Positions 1 through 6,598 of a stretch of DNA of 64,000 bases are shown piece after piece. Numbering within the stretch: the first letter of the stretch is position 1; the number at the start of each line of letters is the position of its first letter. Origin of the DNA: a virus. The stretch is taken from the IMG/VR virus record IMGVR_UViG_3300042484_002041, positions 62,001 to 126,000 of that record; one strand, 5' to 3'. A model generated the notes under the pieces. It saw only the letters and a program-made list of their open reading frames with translations. It did not search any database and was not told the DNA's origin. Position numbers and translations under genes: made by a program.

Positions 1-51
1 AATTTGCCAGTGGGTTCTCGGGTGAAAATTACATTTGAGGTGATTGAATGA
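1..51 (+). CDS. C-terminal end of an upstream gene (partial)
   Basis: The first frame is open from the window edge and reads sixteen residues (NLPVGSRVKITFEVIE) to a TGA. That TGA overlaps the ATG of the next gene as ATGA, the junction style used throughout this region. A GAGGTG Shine-Dalgarno for the next gene lies inside its last codons. Too little is present to say what the protein is. Confidence 0.5.
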   Translation, partial: NLPVGSRVKITFEVIE

Positions 52-296
52 ACGCACGAATCACAGCAATTATGCAAAAATGTTTTGACATCACGATTGA
101 TCAGCGCGGCCGCGAAGAATGCACCGCGGACTACGCCAACATCCAGATGTTTGTTCAACTGATCGGGTTGGAGTGTATCAAGGAAATTGAAACTGCCGCT
201 TATCACGATTCGTGTGAGGACTGGGAGTATGGTTATAACTCTGGGTTACGCAAAGCAAAAGAGTTGATTGTTAAACACTTTGAGGTGGAAGAATGA
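48..296 (+). CDS. Small protein, divergent member of the HFGVEE-tail family
   Basis: 82 residues, function unknown. The protein ends in ELIVKHFEVEE and has a central MFVQLIGLECI stretch, matching at low identity the KFAELIVRECV core and IKEHFGVEE tail of its downstream neighbours. GAGGTG lies about 6 nt before the ATG. The stop overlaps the next start (ATGA). Acidic, no membrane segment. The family assignment is a pattern match; nothing shows a biochemical role. Confidence 0.75.
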   Translation: MNARITAIMQKCFDITIDQRGREECTADYANIQMFVQLIGLECIKEIETAAYHDSCEDWEYGYNSGLRKAKELIVKHFEVEE

Positions 297-658
297 GTGC
301 GTGGAGTCATCTGCCTAACGCGGCACATATTGATCGTGTAATTGAATCCTCAAACTCATATCCTGAAGTTTGGAATGTGGCTTATGATTCGGCTTGGGAT
401 GCGGCTTGGGATGCGGCTTGGGATGCGGCTTATACTGCGGCTCGGGATGCGGCTCGGGATGCGGCTTATACTGCGGCTTGGGATGCGGCTCGGAATGCGG
501 TTTTGGCATTTATTGCATACGATGATGCTGCCAACTACCTGGCTATGCCTAGTGATCAATTGAAGGCCTGGGCTATACTGAGTGAAAACCCAGCGGCGAT
601 CTTATTGTTGCCTGTAGTAATCGCATATGAACGAATTAGTGAATGGGAGTTGGCATGA
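293..658 (+). CDS. Ala/Trp/Arg/Asp tetrapeptide-repeat protein
   Basis: 121 residues. Residues about 33-67 are an almost uninterrupted run of D-A-A-W, D-A-A-R and T-A-A-Y/W tetrapeptides, encoded by 12-bp DNA repeats. The spacing would put an aromatic or charged side chain on a regular helical face, so a long amphipathic helix is likely. The C-terminal third is ordinary globular sequence rich in Ala, Leu and Ile. It sits inside the small-gene array, translationally coupled on both sides. The repeat region may vary in length between related phages by slippage. Function unknown. Confidence 0.8.
   Translation: MSAWSHLPNAAHIDRVIESSNSYPEVWNVAYDSAWDAAWDAAWDAAYTAARDAARDAAYTAAWDAARNAVLAFIAYDDAANYLAMPSDQLKAWAILSENPAAILLLPVVIAYERISEWELA
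391..500 (+). repeat. 12-bp tandem direct repeat (gatgcggcttgg-type)
   Basis: About nine copies of a 12-bp unit, variants of gatgcggcttgg and tatactgcggct, in register with the reading frame of the surrounding gene. There are no spacers, so this is a coding minisatellite and not a CRISPR array. Confidence 0.9.
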
Positions 659-864
659 ACGAACGAATTGAACAACTTGCCGATGAGGCCGGTGCCGATA
701 TTTGGGGACACCAAGTAATGGCTAGTCGGCATTTTGATATAGAAAAGTTCGCCGAACTTATTGTTCGGGAATGTGTCGACTTGTTGCCAGCTGATATGAC
801 ACATGGCCCGGACAGTCGTCCGTTGTTGCAAGTATTCAAAGAACATTTCGGAGTTGCGGAATGA
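655..864 (+). CDS. Small HFGVEE-tail family protein
   Basis: 69 residues starting MNERIEQLADEAG. An upstream in-frame ATG at 643 exists, but the family N-terminus MNERI and the GGGAGT Shine-Dalgarno just before it favour 655. It carries the family core EKFAELIVRECVD and ends FKEHFGVAE. The start overlaps the previous stop and the stop overlaps the next start (ATGA). Predicted soluble and mainly helical. Function unknown. Confidence 0.85.
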   Translation: MNERIEQLADEAGADIWGHQVMASRHFDIEKFAELIVRECVDLLPADMTHGPDSRPLLQVFKEHFGVAE

Positions 865-1109
865 CCGAGAAGATTAAACTACTAGCCGAACAGGCTGGGT
901 TAGGTCAGGAACGATGGTCCACGACGGAACAGTTTAATTCTTTCCTAGACAAGTTCGGCGAACTGATTGTGGCAGAATGTGTAGGAATTATTGAATCTCA
1001 ACAAGTGCCAGTCGGTAACAGTCCGGCTGGCGAGATGGCGGCTGATTGGACAATAGCTGCGCTTAGTGAGTGTCGGACTGAAATAAAAGAACATTTCGGA
1101 GTCAAATGA
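861..1109 (+). CDS. Small HFGVEE-tail family protein
   Basis: 82 residues: MTEKIKLLAEQAG at the start, core DKFGELIVAECVG, tail IKEHFGVK. The GGAG in the previous gene's last codons serves as ribosome binding site. The final EE of the family tail is missing because the junction reads ggagtcaaatgatg instead of ggagttgaagaatg. Function unknown. Confidence 0.85.
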   Translation: MTEKIKLLAEQAGLGQERWSTTEQFNSFLDKFGELIVAECVGIIESQQVPVGNSPAGEMAADWTIAALSECRTEIKEHFGVK

Positions 1110-1252
1110 TGATTCGTGCGGCGGGTGATTATATCACCAACACCATAGCAACCCTGTTTATACTATGTGTTGTATTTGTACCACTAGGCATATGGAAACT
1201 TGCGGAAATAGCTATTTGGTGTTATAATCATATCAGTATCGGAATCAAGTGA
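1106..1252 (+). CDS. Short single-span membrane protein
   Basis: 48 residues beginning MMIRAAGDYI. Residues about 12-38 form one strongly hydrophobic segment (ATLFILCVVFVPLGIW), followed by a short tail. It starts at the ATGATG overlapping the previous stop, with GGAG five bases before, and ends TGATG into the next gene. The DNA of its last third also contains a possible promoter. Possibly an inner-membrane microprotein; function unknown. Confidence 0.6.
   Translation: MMIRAAGDYITNTIATLFILCVVFVPLGIWKLAEIAIWCYNHISIGIK
1200..1228 (+). promoter_or_regulatory. Possible internal sigma70 promoter
   Basis: TTGCGG, 17 bp, then TATAAT inside the short membrane-protein gene, about 24 bp before the next start. 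The -35 is poor, so this is only a candidate; the 17-bp spacing matches the better promoters elsewhere in the window. Confidence 0.35.
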
Positions 1253-1497
1253 TGAACGAACGAATTGAACAGTGTTTATACCTGTCAGGGCTAACTGCAC
1301 AGGGATGCTGGGACGAATTGGATGATTATGCTAAACAGGGTATATACAAGTTCGCCGAACTTATTGTTCGGGAATGTTTAGCACAATGTTTAGCACAGGT
1401 TGATAAAGTAGATGAGATGCTTGAGGATGACAGCGAGAAAGCAGGCGTGGCCTGGGTAGGATATGCAATTGAAAAACATTTCGGAGTTGAAGAATGA
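1252..1497 (+). CDS. Small HFGVEE-tail family protein
   Basis: 81 residues starting MNERIEQCLYLSG. A GTG three bases upstream is in frame, but the family pattern fixes the ATG. Core YKFAELIVRECLAQ, tail IEKHFGVEE. The core is followed by a short duplicated LAQC/LAQV stretch. Coupled to both neighbours. Function unknown. Confidence 0.85.
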   Translation: MNERIEQCLYLSGLTAQGCWDELDDYAKQGIYKFAELIVRECLAQCLAQVDKVDEMLEDDSEKAGVAWVGYAIEKHFGVEE

Positions 1498-1739
1498 TTG
1501 AAGATCGTATTATTGACGACAAGATTATGTTGAAAGATTTACTAGCACAGGCTGTGTGCCTTGGTGTCAAGGCCGGTCGTGAAGAACTTGATTACACTAG
1601 TCGTGGTGCTTGGCATATTGCCGAAGACATTCTGAACGAGACGGAAGAAATTCTAAGTCACCGTGAACGCATAATGGGCTTTAGAACTATAGCTGTTCAA
1701 ATGGTAGAAAAATTAAATCTTTTGGCAGATCAAGAATGA
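1494..1739 (+). CDS. Small helical protein of the array
   Basis: 81 residues (MIEDRIIDDKIML), mainly charged helical sequence with no recognisable motif; the family core and the HFGVEE tail are both absent. It is translated from the GGAG in the previous gene's tail and overlaps it by ATGA. It looks like an unrelated gene inserted between two family junctions. Confidence 0.7.
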   Translation: MIEDRIIDDKIMLKDLLAQAVCLGVKAGREELDYTSRGAWHIAEDILNETEEILSHRERIMGFRTIAVQMVEKLNLLADQE

Positions 1740-1894
1740 GAACAGCATATTCCAGTTTGAAGTCGGGCAGAAAACCTAGTAAGCCTCAGGGCTATCTGAG
1801 GGATCCTACTCCTGAAGAATGGAAGAAAACAATGGATGAATATTACAAACAACAGTCACAAAGTAGATACAACGGCAATAGGGGACGGTGGTGA
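1736..1894 (+). CDS. Small basic hypothetical protein
   Basis: 52 residues, MRTAYSSLKSGRKPSKPQGY at the start, with a Pro/Lys/Ser-rich N-terminus, a helical centre (TPEEWKKTMDEYYKQQ) and a Gly/Arg/Asn-rich end. Starts in the ATGA overlap with the preceding gene and ends overlapping the next start. Predicted disordered and positively charged, perhaps nucleic-acid binding, but no domain is recognised. Confidence 0.55.
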   Translation: MRTAYSSLKSGRKPSKPQGYLRDPTPEEWKKTMDEYYKQQSQSRYNGNRGRW

Positions 1895-2121
1895 ACGAAC
1901 GAATCAAACTCCCGGCTCAAGAATGGTTGGGATATGATCCAGAAAAAGGCGATCTTCATGGTTACACCGTTGAACAGATGCGAGAGTTCGCCGAGTTGAT
2001 TATTCAGGAATGTGTTGGAGTTGTGGAAGGTGGAAGGTTCCTACACACTCAGGCACCAACTGCTATCTTTGCTAAAGAGTGTAGTGATGCGATCAAACGA
2101 CATTTCGGAGTTTCAGAATGA
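1891..2121 (+). CDS. Small HFGVEE-tail family protein, GTG start
   Basis: 76 residues reading (M)NERIKLPAQEWLG, core REFAELIIQECVG, tail IKRHFGVSE. The start is GTG, placed by alignment with the MNERI of its paralogues and by AGGGGA six bases upstream; a further in-frame GTG lies one codon before. Function unknown. Confidence 0.8.
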   Translation: MNERIKLPAQEWLGYDPEKGDLHGYTVEQMREFAELIIQECVGVVEGGRFLHTQAPTAIFAKECSDAIKRHFGVSE

Positions 2122-2288
2122 ACGAAAAATATATGGATTTACAACAAAAAGTGGTTTATGCAGTGCTAGAAATGCAGAAAGGCTCACCATTAACAGATTT
2201 CCTGACAGATAGCGAAATTGAAGAAGCACTAAGTATGTTCGCAGATGTGTTAATTTCTTTAGGTATTCAACTCAAAGGCGAAGAATGA
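2118..2288 (+). CDS. Small hypothetical protein
   Basis: 56 residues, MNEKYMDLQQKVVYAVLEMQ at the start, then a short acidic helical region ending LKGEE. It keeps the MNE start but not the family core, so it may be a strongly diverged or shortened member. Coupled on both sides by ATGA overlaps, with GGAG from the preceding gene's tail. Confidence 0.6.
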   Translation: MNEKYMDLQQKVVYAVLEMQKGSPLTDFLTDSEIEEALSMFADVLISLGIQLKGEE

Positions 2289-2542
2289 ACGACAGAATTC
2301 GTGAACTATACCAACAAGCCCATAGCATACGTCATTATGACGGTGATCCTATGCGTGAGGGTAATCCTCCTACTGTTTATTGGCAAGGTGAAAAGAGTGC
2401 TGAAAAGTTCGCCGAGCTGATTGTGCGGGAATGTGCCAATCATTGTGACCTACTGCTGGATCATAAGATTAGTTCAGAATGGTCAAGAGGAACACACGAT
2501 TGTTCCAGAGCGATTAAGAAACATTTCGGAGTTGAAGAATGA
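2285..2542 (+). CDS. Small HFGVEE-tail family protein
   Basis: 85 residues: MNDRIRELYQQAH, core EKFAELIVRECANH, tail IKKHFGVEE. Between core and tail lies a variable region with two Cys and two His. Near-identical in DNA to its neighbours in the core and tail only, so the segments between evolve separately. Function unknown. Confidence 0.85.
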   Translation: MNDRIRELYQQAHSIRHYDGDPMREGNPPTVYWQGEKSAEKFAELIVRECANHCDLLLDHKISSEWSRGTHDCSRAIKKHFGVEE

Positions 2543-2787
2543 ACGAACGAATTAAAGAACTTGTTCAACATGCTGTCTTAGCCGTTGATATTGTCACGGG
2601 AAATGAAGCACTAGATGATGAACTGGCTAAGATGTATATTCCTGATTGCTTTGCCGAAAAGTTCGCCGAGTTGATTGTGCGGGAATGCTTGAATCAATGC
2701 TATAATCGTGGTATGAACGATGAATTGTATGCTGGGCAACTCAATGCCGCATGGTATATTGAACAACATTTCGGAGTTGAAGAATGA
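2539..2787 (+). CDS. Small HFGVEE-tail family protein
   Basis: 82 residues: MNERIKELVQHAV, core EKFAELIVRECLNQC, tail IEQHFGVEE. The first 30 and last 20 bases are practically identical to those of the flanking genes. Function unknown. Confidence 0.85.
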   Translation: MNERIKELVQHAVLAVDIVTGNEALDDELAKMYIPDCFAEKFAELIVRECLNQCYNRGMNDELYAGQLNAAWYIEQHFGVEE

Positions 2788-3041
2788 ACGAACGAATTCA
2801 ACAACTTGCACTTGAGGCATTTGATCCGATAAACGCATTGGCATCTGAAGGTGTGGCAGATCGCCACACCTTTGACCAAGCATGGTTCCAACTGTATAAC
2901 AAAAAGTTCGCCGAACTGATTGTTCAGGAATGTGGGACTGTAATCAATAGTGAAAATTATCGAGAACATTCTAAAGGTTGGAATAGCGCTATTGAATGGT
3001 CATTCGGTATGATTAAAGAACATTTCGGAGTTGAAGAATGA
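2784..3041 (+). CDS. Small HFGVEE-tail family protein
   Basis: 85 residues: MNERIQQLALEAF, core KKFAELIVQECGTV, tail IKEHFGVEE. Third of three consecutive near-tandem copies. Function unknown. Confidence 0.85.
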   Translation: MNERIQQLALEAFDPINALASEGVADRHTFDQAWFQLYNKKFAELIVQECGTVINSENYREHSKGWNSAIEWSFGMIKEHFGVEE

Positions 3042-3355
3042 TAACAATTAATCTTGAAGAAATTCCACAAGGTGTATTGGATGACATCGCTGATTGTGTT
3101 GAAGTAGTTACCTTTGAAAATTATATGAAACCGGTAACTGCTGAATGTGAACTCAGACGATCAAACTATCGTAGGTTCGTTGCCAACAATGTTGAAGGCT
3201 GGGCGTTAGATAGTAAAACTTTTGAATCTAAATTAATTACGGGAACTAAAATGGAATGTTATCTTGTTCGGGGTATTTTTACTGCCGATACCGCAGATAT
3301 CTATTCTGTCCTATCTGCTGGAATTGGGGTATCAAATTTCGGAGTTGAAGAATGA
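3038..3355 (+). CDS. Hypothetical protein with grafted FGVEE tail
   Basis: 105 residues. The body (MITINLEEIPQGVLDDIADC onward) shows no similarity to the paralogue family and looks like a small alpha/beta protein, yet it ends VSNFGVEE from the same junction DNA. This suggests recombination at the junction that joined a different gene body to the shared tail. Function unknown. Confidence 0.75.
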   Translation: MITINLEEIPQGVLDDIADCVEVVTFENYMKPVTAECELRRSNYRRFVANNVEGWALDSKTFESKLITGTKMECYLVRGIFTADTADIYSVLSAGIGVSNFGVEE

Positions 3356-3555
3356 AACCCTATGCAGAAATCAAAGTGTTAGATGTTTATCAGAATCCTG
3401 TGACAGGATCAGAGTGGGCAGTGGTGGAGAAATCTGATTCTGAAAAGATGGTGCAACTCACCATGATTGGCAGCAACAATGATAAGCAGTATACAATGTG
3501 GAAGCGAAACACTGATAGAATTTTTAATTTTCCACAAGTGCAATACGGAAACTAG
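3352..3555 (+). CDS. Small hypothetical protein
   Basis: 67 residues, MKPYAEIKVLDVYQNPVTGS, with alternating hydrophobic residues that suggest a small beta-sheet protein. Translated from the GGAG of the preceding FGVEE junction. No motif recognised. Confidence 0.7.
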   Translation: MKPYAEIKVLDVYQNPVTGSEWAVVEKSDSEKMVQLTMIGSNNDKQYTMWKRNTDRIFNFPQVQYGN

Positions 3556-3939
3556 ATGACGAGTTCAGAAATCAAAGGCTTCTTCTACTTTGGTAACGTA
3601 CGGTGGCTGCCATATAGGCTGAGCATCAAAGATAAACTTTGGTGGAGATTCGTGCCCGGAGTTGTGATCAATGTAAAGTGGCCCAGTGGTAAGATTGTAG
3701 CAGGACCGGGGCCAGGCGATCCATTCTGGTGTGATTTGGGTGGAGCAAACTATATAACTTTTGATTCGGCGGACCCGAATGACCACTATCGCCCGGAACT
3801 TACTAAACTTGTTGGCAAACAAGGAATCCATTGGAACTGGGGTATGTCCGATAGGGATGTTACTGATAATCGTGTAACCATAAAGATCATAAAAAGCAAA
3901 GCAAAATACGCTTCATACTTTGCCATTAAATGGAATTGA
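3556..3939 (+). CDS. Hypothetical protein, Trp-rich
   Basis: 127 residues with eight Trp and many Gly/Pro (VAGPGPGDPFWCDLGG), soluble, no recognised domain. It begins directly after the preceding stop with GGAAAC before it. A strong promoter follows its end, so it probably closes this transcription unit. Confidence 0.7.
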   Translation: MTSSEIKGFFYFGNVRWLPYRLSIKDKLWWRFVPGVVINVKWPSGKIVAGPGPGDPFWCDLGGANYITFDSADPNDHYRPELTKLVGKQGIHWNWGMSDRDVTDNRVTIKIIKSKAKYASYFAIKWN

Positions 3940-3960
3940 ATGATGAGCGGGCGATTTCGA

Positions 3961-3989
3961 TTGACAATAAATCGCACCTGTGCTATAAT
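3961..3989 (+). promoter_or_regulatory. Sigma70-type promoter with extended -10
   Basis: Consensus TTGACA, 17 bp, TATAAT preceded by TGC. The downstream gene starts about 25 bp after the -10 with a GGAG ribosome site. This is the best match to the host housekeeping consensus in the window and suggests early transcription. Confidence 0.85.
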
Positions 3990-4013
3990 AGCAGCTATAC
4001 AATGGAGTTGATG

Positions 4014-4253
4014 ATGATTGATACTGAACAGATTTATTCACAGTGTGTGTACGATGTTGACAACAGGTATGTTACCCTGCGTTTGAAAAATTGTGGAGTT
4101 AGTCAAAGTGGTTCGTTTTGGCTCATAATGTCCGACACGTCCAACGACACTAAATTGGATCAAGAAATCTCAATCTTCTTGACTCCGGGTGATTTAAGAG
4201 AAGTCATTGCTAGTTTGACAGAGGCGTTAGAGAAAAATGAAAGAAGAAATTAA
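4014..4253 (+). CDS. Small hypothetical protein, first gene behind a strong promoter
   Basis: 79 residues (MIDTEQIYSQCVYDVDNRYV). The ATG at 4014 has GGAG six bases upstream; an ATG one codon earlier is possible, and a longer frame from 3930 would begin before the promoter. Acidic, probably a beta-rich fold. No motif recognised. Confidence 0.7.
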   Translation: MIDTEQIYSQCVYDVDNRYVTLRLKNCGVSQSGSFWLIMSDTSNDTKLDQEISIFLTPGDLREVIASLTEALEKNERRN

Positions 4254-4440
4254 ACTAATGTGGTCTGATCCACGCTTTCAAGTCTTGATCAATGTGCTAC
4301 ATCTCCTTGAGGGAGATAGAATTTGGGGCGGTATGGATTGGGTGTATCATCCTATTCCTTCTTTTAAGTATCTGCCCGTCAGGGACCAGGTTCGCCAAGC
4401 ATTGGATGCTGTTAAAGCAGAGTACGGAGTAGTAGAATGA
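4237..4440 (+). CDS. Small hypothetical protein ending YGVVE
   Basis: 67 residues (MKEEIKLMWSDPRF). The end AEYGVVE and the junction tacggagtagtagaatg are a weak version of the FGVEE junction. Overlaps the previous gene by 17 bases in another frame. Function unknown. Confidence 0.65.
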   Translation: MKEEIKLMWSDPRFQVLINVLHLLEGDRIWGGMDWVYHPIPSFKYLPVRDQVRQALDAVKAEYGVVE

Positions 4441-4709
4441 ACAACCAAAGACTCAAAGCCTTGCTTGAGGAAGTTGGATTTGTTGGGTATCGCAATGCCG
4501 CTGGATTTGTTAACGTCCCGGTCCCTGCTTTTATTAGTCAGATGGATCGATTCGCTGAACTGATTATTCAGGAATGTGCAAGAGTTGCGGTTGCAACACC
4601 CTGTCCAATCACAGATGAAGTCAGCCTGCAGTCTCAGGGACACACCTGGGACATGGCCACTATCGAAGCCGCCAGATCCATCAGACAACATTTTAAGGAT
4701 CAGCAATGA
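4437..4709 (+). CDS. Small HFGVEE-tail family protein, degenerate tail
   Basis: 90 residues: MNNQRLKALLEEVGF, core DRFAELIIQECARVA, tail SIRQHFKDQQ in place of HFGVEE. The tail change coincides with a following gene of a different type. Function unknown. Confidence 0.8.
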   Translation: MNNQRLKALLEEVGFVGYRNAAGFVNVPVPAFISQMDRFAELIIQECARVAVATPCPITDEVSLQSQGHTWDMATIEAARSIRQHFKDQQ

Positions 4710-4945
4710 AATATACACTGTTTCTCTTGTTAGGATTCCTAATAGGATGTGGGCCATATGCAAAAGAAACACGCTGGCCTGTCATGCCCGATGGCCTGCA
4801 AGATTGTAAAATCTATAATCTATCTGATGGTAATGGTCATGCGATCACAGTTGCTCGTTGCCCGCTGTCAGCTACAACAGTGAAGAATTCAAATAAAATT
4901 CCCGCCACATCTATCACCATTGACCGCACAGAGGCAGCAAAATGA
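4706..4945 (+). CDS. Small predicted lipoprotein
   Basis: 79 residues. The N-terminus MKYTLFLLLGFLIGCG has one Lys, a hydrophobic stretch and a lipobox (LIGC, Cys15), so export and lipid attachment are predicted. The mature part is about 65 residues with two further Cys. Phage lipoproteins of this size sometimes act in lysis (Rz1-like) or superinfection exclusion; neither role can be assigned here, and no holin or endolysin is adjacent. Confidence 0.65.
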   Translation: MKYTLFLLLGFLIGCGPYAKETRWPVMPDGLQDCKIYNLSDGNGHAITVARCPLSATTVKNSNKIPATSITIDRTEAAK

Positions 4946-5196
4946 TGAACAAACGAATTCGACAACTTGCCAACCAGTCTGGATTCAGTACTGAATTGTC
5001 AGAAGCAATGACCACACGTCATAATACAGCATCGGGACTTGAAAAGTTTGCCGAACAAATCGTTCTGGAATGCTGCCAGATGATGGTTGACTTGGAACGC
5101 AAGTATCCAGTCAACCTCACTGTGCGAGAGATTAAACAGCATTTTGGTATTACTGTTAAACAACATGCCGCCGCTGAGTGGCCAAAGGAACTATAA
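4945..5196 (+). CDS. Small HFGVEE-tail family protein, extended end
   Basis: 83 residues from the second ATG of an ATGATG (MNKRIRQLANQSG). Core EKFAEQIVLECCQ; the tail reads IKQHFGITVKQHAAAEWPKE, so the usual end is replaced by an extra segment. Overlaps the previous stop by one base. Function unknown. Confidence 0.8.
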   Translation: MNKRIRQLANQSGFSTELSEAMTTRHNTASGLEKFAEQIVLECCQMMVDLERKYPVNLTVREIKQHFGITVKQHAAAEWPKEL

Positions 5197-5387
5197 TGCA
5201 CCTAACTAGAACTGACGTTGCAAAGATGTACGAGATCATGAGCTACTTTCCGGATGTGAGCCGCTTTGAGATCAATCAGGACGGCACATCCGGGATTGGC
5301 ACCGTGACCACCATGACCATGTTTGCCATAGTGAATGGCTACGAAGGTAAGTTTACTGTTGAAATTTCAGGAACGGAGAATTGGTAA
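5196..5387 (+). CDS. Small hypothetical protein
   Basis: 63 residues (MHLTRTDVAKMYEIMSYFPD). The ATG overlaps the previous TAA (TAATG), with AAAGGA nine bases upstream; a GTG further upstream is less likely. A short helix then four predicted beta strands. No known motif. Confidence 0.7.
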   Translation: MHLTRTDVAKMYEIMSYFPDVSRFEINQDGTSGIGTVTTMTMFAIVNGYEGKFTVEISGTENW

Positions 5388-5554
5388 TGAAGATTCAATT
5401 TGACAAGAAGACCATGCCCGATGCGCTGTACAATGCACTGCTGCAACACTTTGTCAACGAGGCAGTGGGCTTGGGTGTAGAAGTAAACAAGTTTACCCAA
5501 TTCAACAACTGGGTTGTAGAGTGTGAAGTTGATGCAAAGAAACCAGTGCACTGA
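5387..5554 (+). CDS. Small hypothetical protein
   Basis: 55 residues (MKIQFDKKTMPDALYNALLQ). Start overlaps the previous stop (TAATG), and a GGAG lies close upstream. Mixed helix and strand, no motif. It precedes the GSCFA gene by three bases, so the two are probably co-transcribed. Confidence 0.6.
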   Translation: MKIQFDKKTMPDALYNALLQHFVNEAVGLGVEVNKFTQFNNWVVECEVDAKKPVH

Positions 5555-5557
5555 TAA

Positions 5558-6598
5558 ATGAATCCATATCAAAGTCTGCCAGATTCTGCATTCTGGAAAC
5601 TAGCAGTATCAAGCAAAAGCATGTTTGATGTTGATAATTTATGGGACCCAAAGTTTGACATTCAATCAACTCAAGCCGTAGTAACTTTTGGATCTTGCTT
5701 TTCACAGCATATCGGTTCTGCATTGAAAGCTCGAGGATTTAACTGGCTGAGTACAGAGGCGGCCCCCTGGGGGCTAAGTAAAAAAAATTCTCGTTTGCTA
5801 AACTATGATATTTTCTCTGCGCGAACGGGTAACATCTATACAACATCTTTGTTAAGGCAATGGACCGAATGGGCACTGGGCATTTCTACTGTACCCGACG
5901 AAGTCTGGGTGAAAGATTCTCGCTACTACGACCCTTTTAGGCCGGTAATAGAACCCAATGGATTCGAATCCGAATCGGAAATGAGGCACTCGCAGGCCCA
6001 AGCCATACGGTCGTTTCGAGAAAGCATACTACAAGCCACATACTTTGTGTTTACGTTAGGCTTAACTGAAAGTTGGGTTAATCCACTGGGATATGAATAT
6101 CCCATGTGCCCGGGAACAGCAGCCGGAGAGTTTGATCCCGCTAAACACGAATTTAAGAACCAACAATTTTCGGAGATACTTCAAAATTTACAAAGTGTCA
6201 TATCAATGATGCAGCATGCAAATCCCAGTATCAAGTTTATCTTGACCGTATCACCAGTGCCGTTAACTGCTACTATGTCCAACCGACACGTGTTGGTTGC
6301 AACTACAGAAACAAAATCCATACTTCGCGCAGTTGCTGGCCAGTTAGCAACAAATAACGCACACATCGATTACTTCCCGGGCTACGAACTTGTTAATAGT
6401 CCGATCTTCAAGGGAATATTCTTTGAGCCAAATCAAAGAAATGTAAATCCATACGGAGTTAACTATGTCATGGATATTTTCCTTAAATGCTTAGAGAATA
6501 AATTTGGAAAGTGCCAAAATGCTTTAATCGACCTATTAGTCGAAGATACAGATGAAATATGCGAAGAAGAATTATTAGATGCATTTAAGGAAGGATGA
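5558..6598 (+). CDS. GSCFA-domain (SGNH-like) protein
   Basis: 346 residues. Residues 43-50 read TFGSCFSQ, the hallmark of the GSCFA family, which is related to SGNH/GDSL esterases; further conserved pieces are TLGLTESW near 170 and VSPVPL near 228. The family is usually found with bacterial polysaccharide or O-antigen modification genes and is thought to act on acyl groups of glycans, though few members are characterised. The following gene is a second SGNH-like protein, overlapping by four bases, so they probably act together. No signal peptide. Confidence 0.8.
   Translation: MNPYQSLPDSAFWKLAVSSKSMFDVDNLWDPKFDIQSTQAVVTFGSCFSQHIGSALKARGFNWLSTEAAPWGLSKKNSRLLNYDIFSARTGNIYTTSLLRQWTEWALGISTVPDEVWVKDSRYYDPFRPVIEPNGFESESEMRHSQAQAIRSFRESILQATYFVFTLGLTESWVNPLGYEYPMCPGTAAGEFDPAKHEFKNQQFSEILQNLQSVISMMQHANPSIKFILTVSPVPLTATMSNRHVLVATTETKSILRAVAGQLATNNAHIDYFPGYELVNSPIFKGIFFEPNQRNVNPYGVNYVMDIFLKCLENKFGKCQNALIDLLVEDTDEICEEELLDAFKEG

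Larger units (their letters stand above)
655..3355 (+). repeat. Dispersed gene-junction repeat (3' tail plus next start)
   Basis: A module reading catttcggagttgaagaatg, often followed by aacgaacgaatt, recurs at the gene boundaries near 845, 1092, 1478, 2101, 2521, 2766, 3020 and 3337, with weaker versions at 296, 4425 and 7855. A second module, aagttcgccgaactgattgt, recurs inside the genes. The first encodes the C-terminal FGVEE and also supplies GGAG seven bases before the next ATG, so its conservation serves both the protein tail and translation of the following gene. Confidence 0.75.

Noticed and set aside
391-500. Short regular repeats that could suggest a CRISPR array
   Set aside because: The 12-bp units are contiguous, have no spacers and stay in one reading frame, so this is a coding tandem repeat.
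315-509. - strand frame rich in KPHPKPHP
   Set aside because: It is the mirror of the tandem repeat; the + strand frame has a ribosome site and coupled neighbours.
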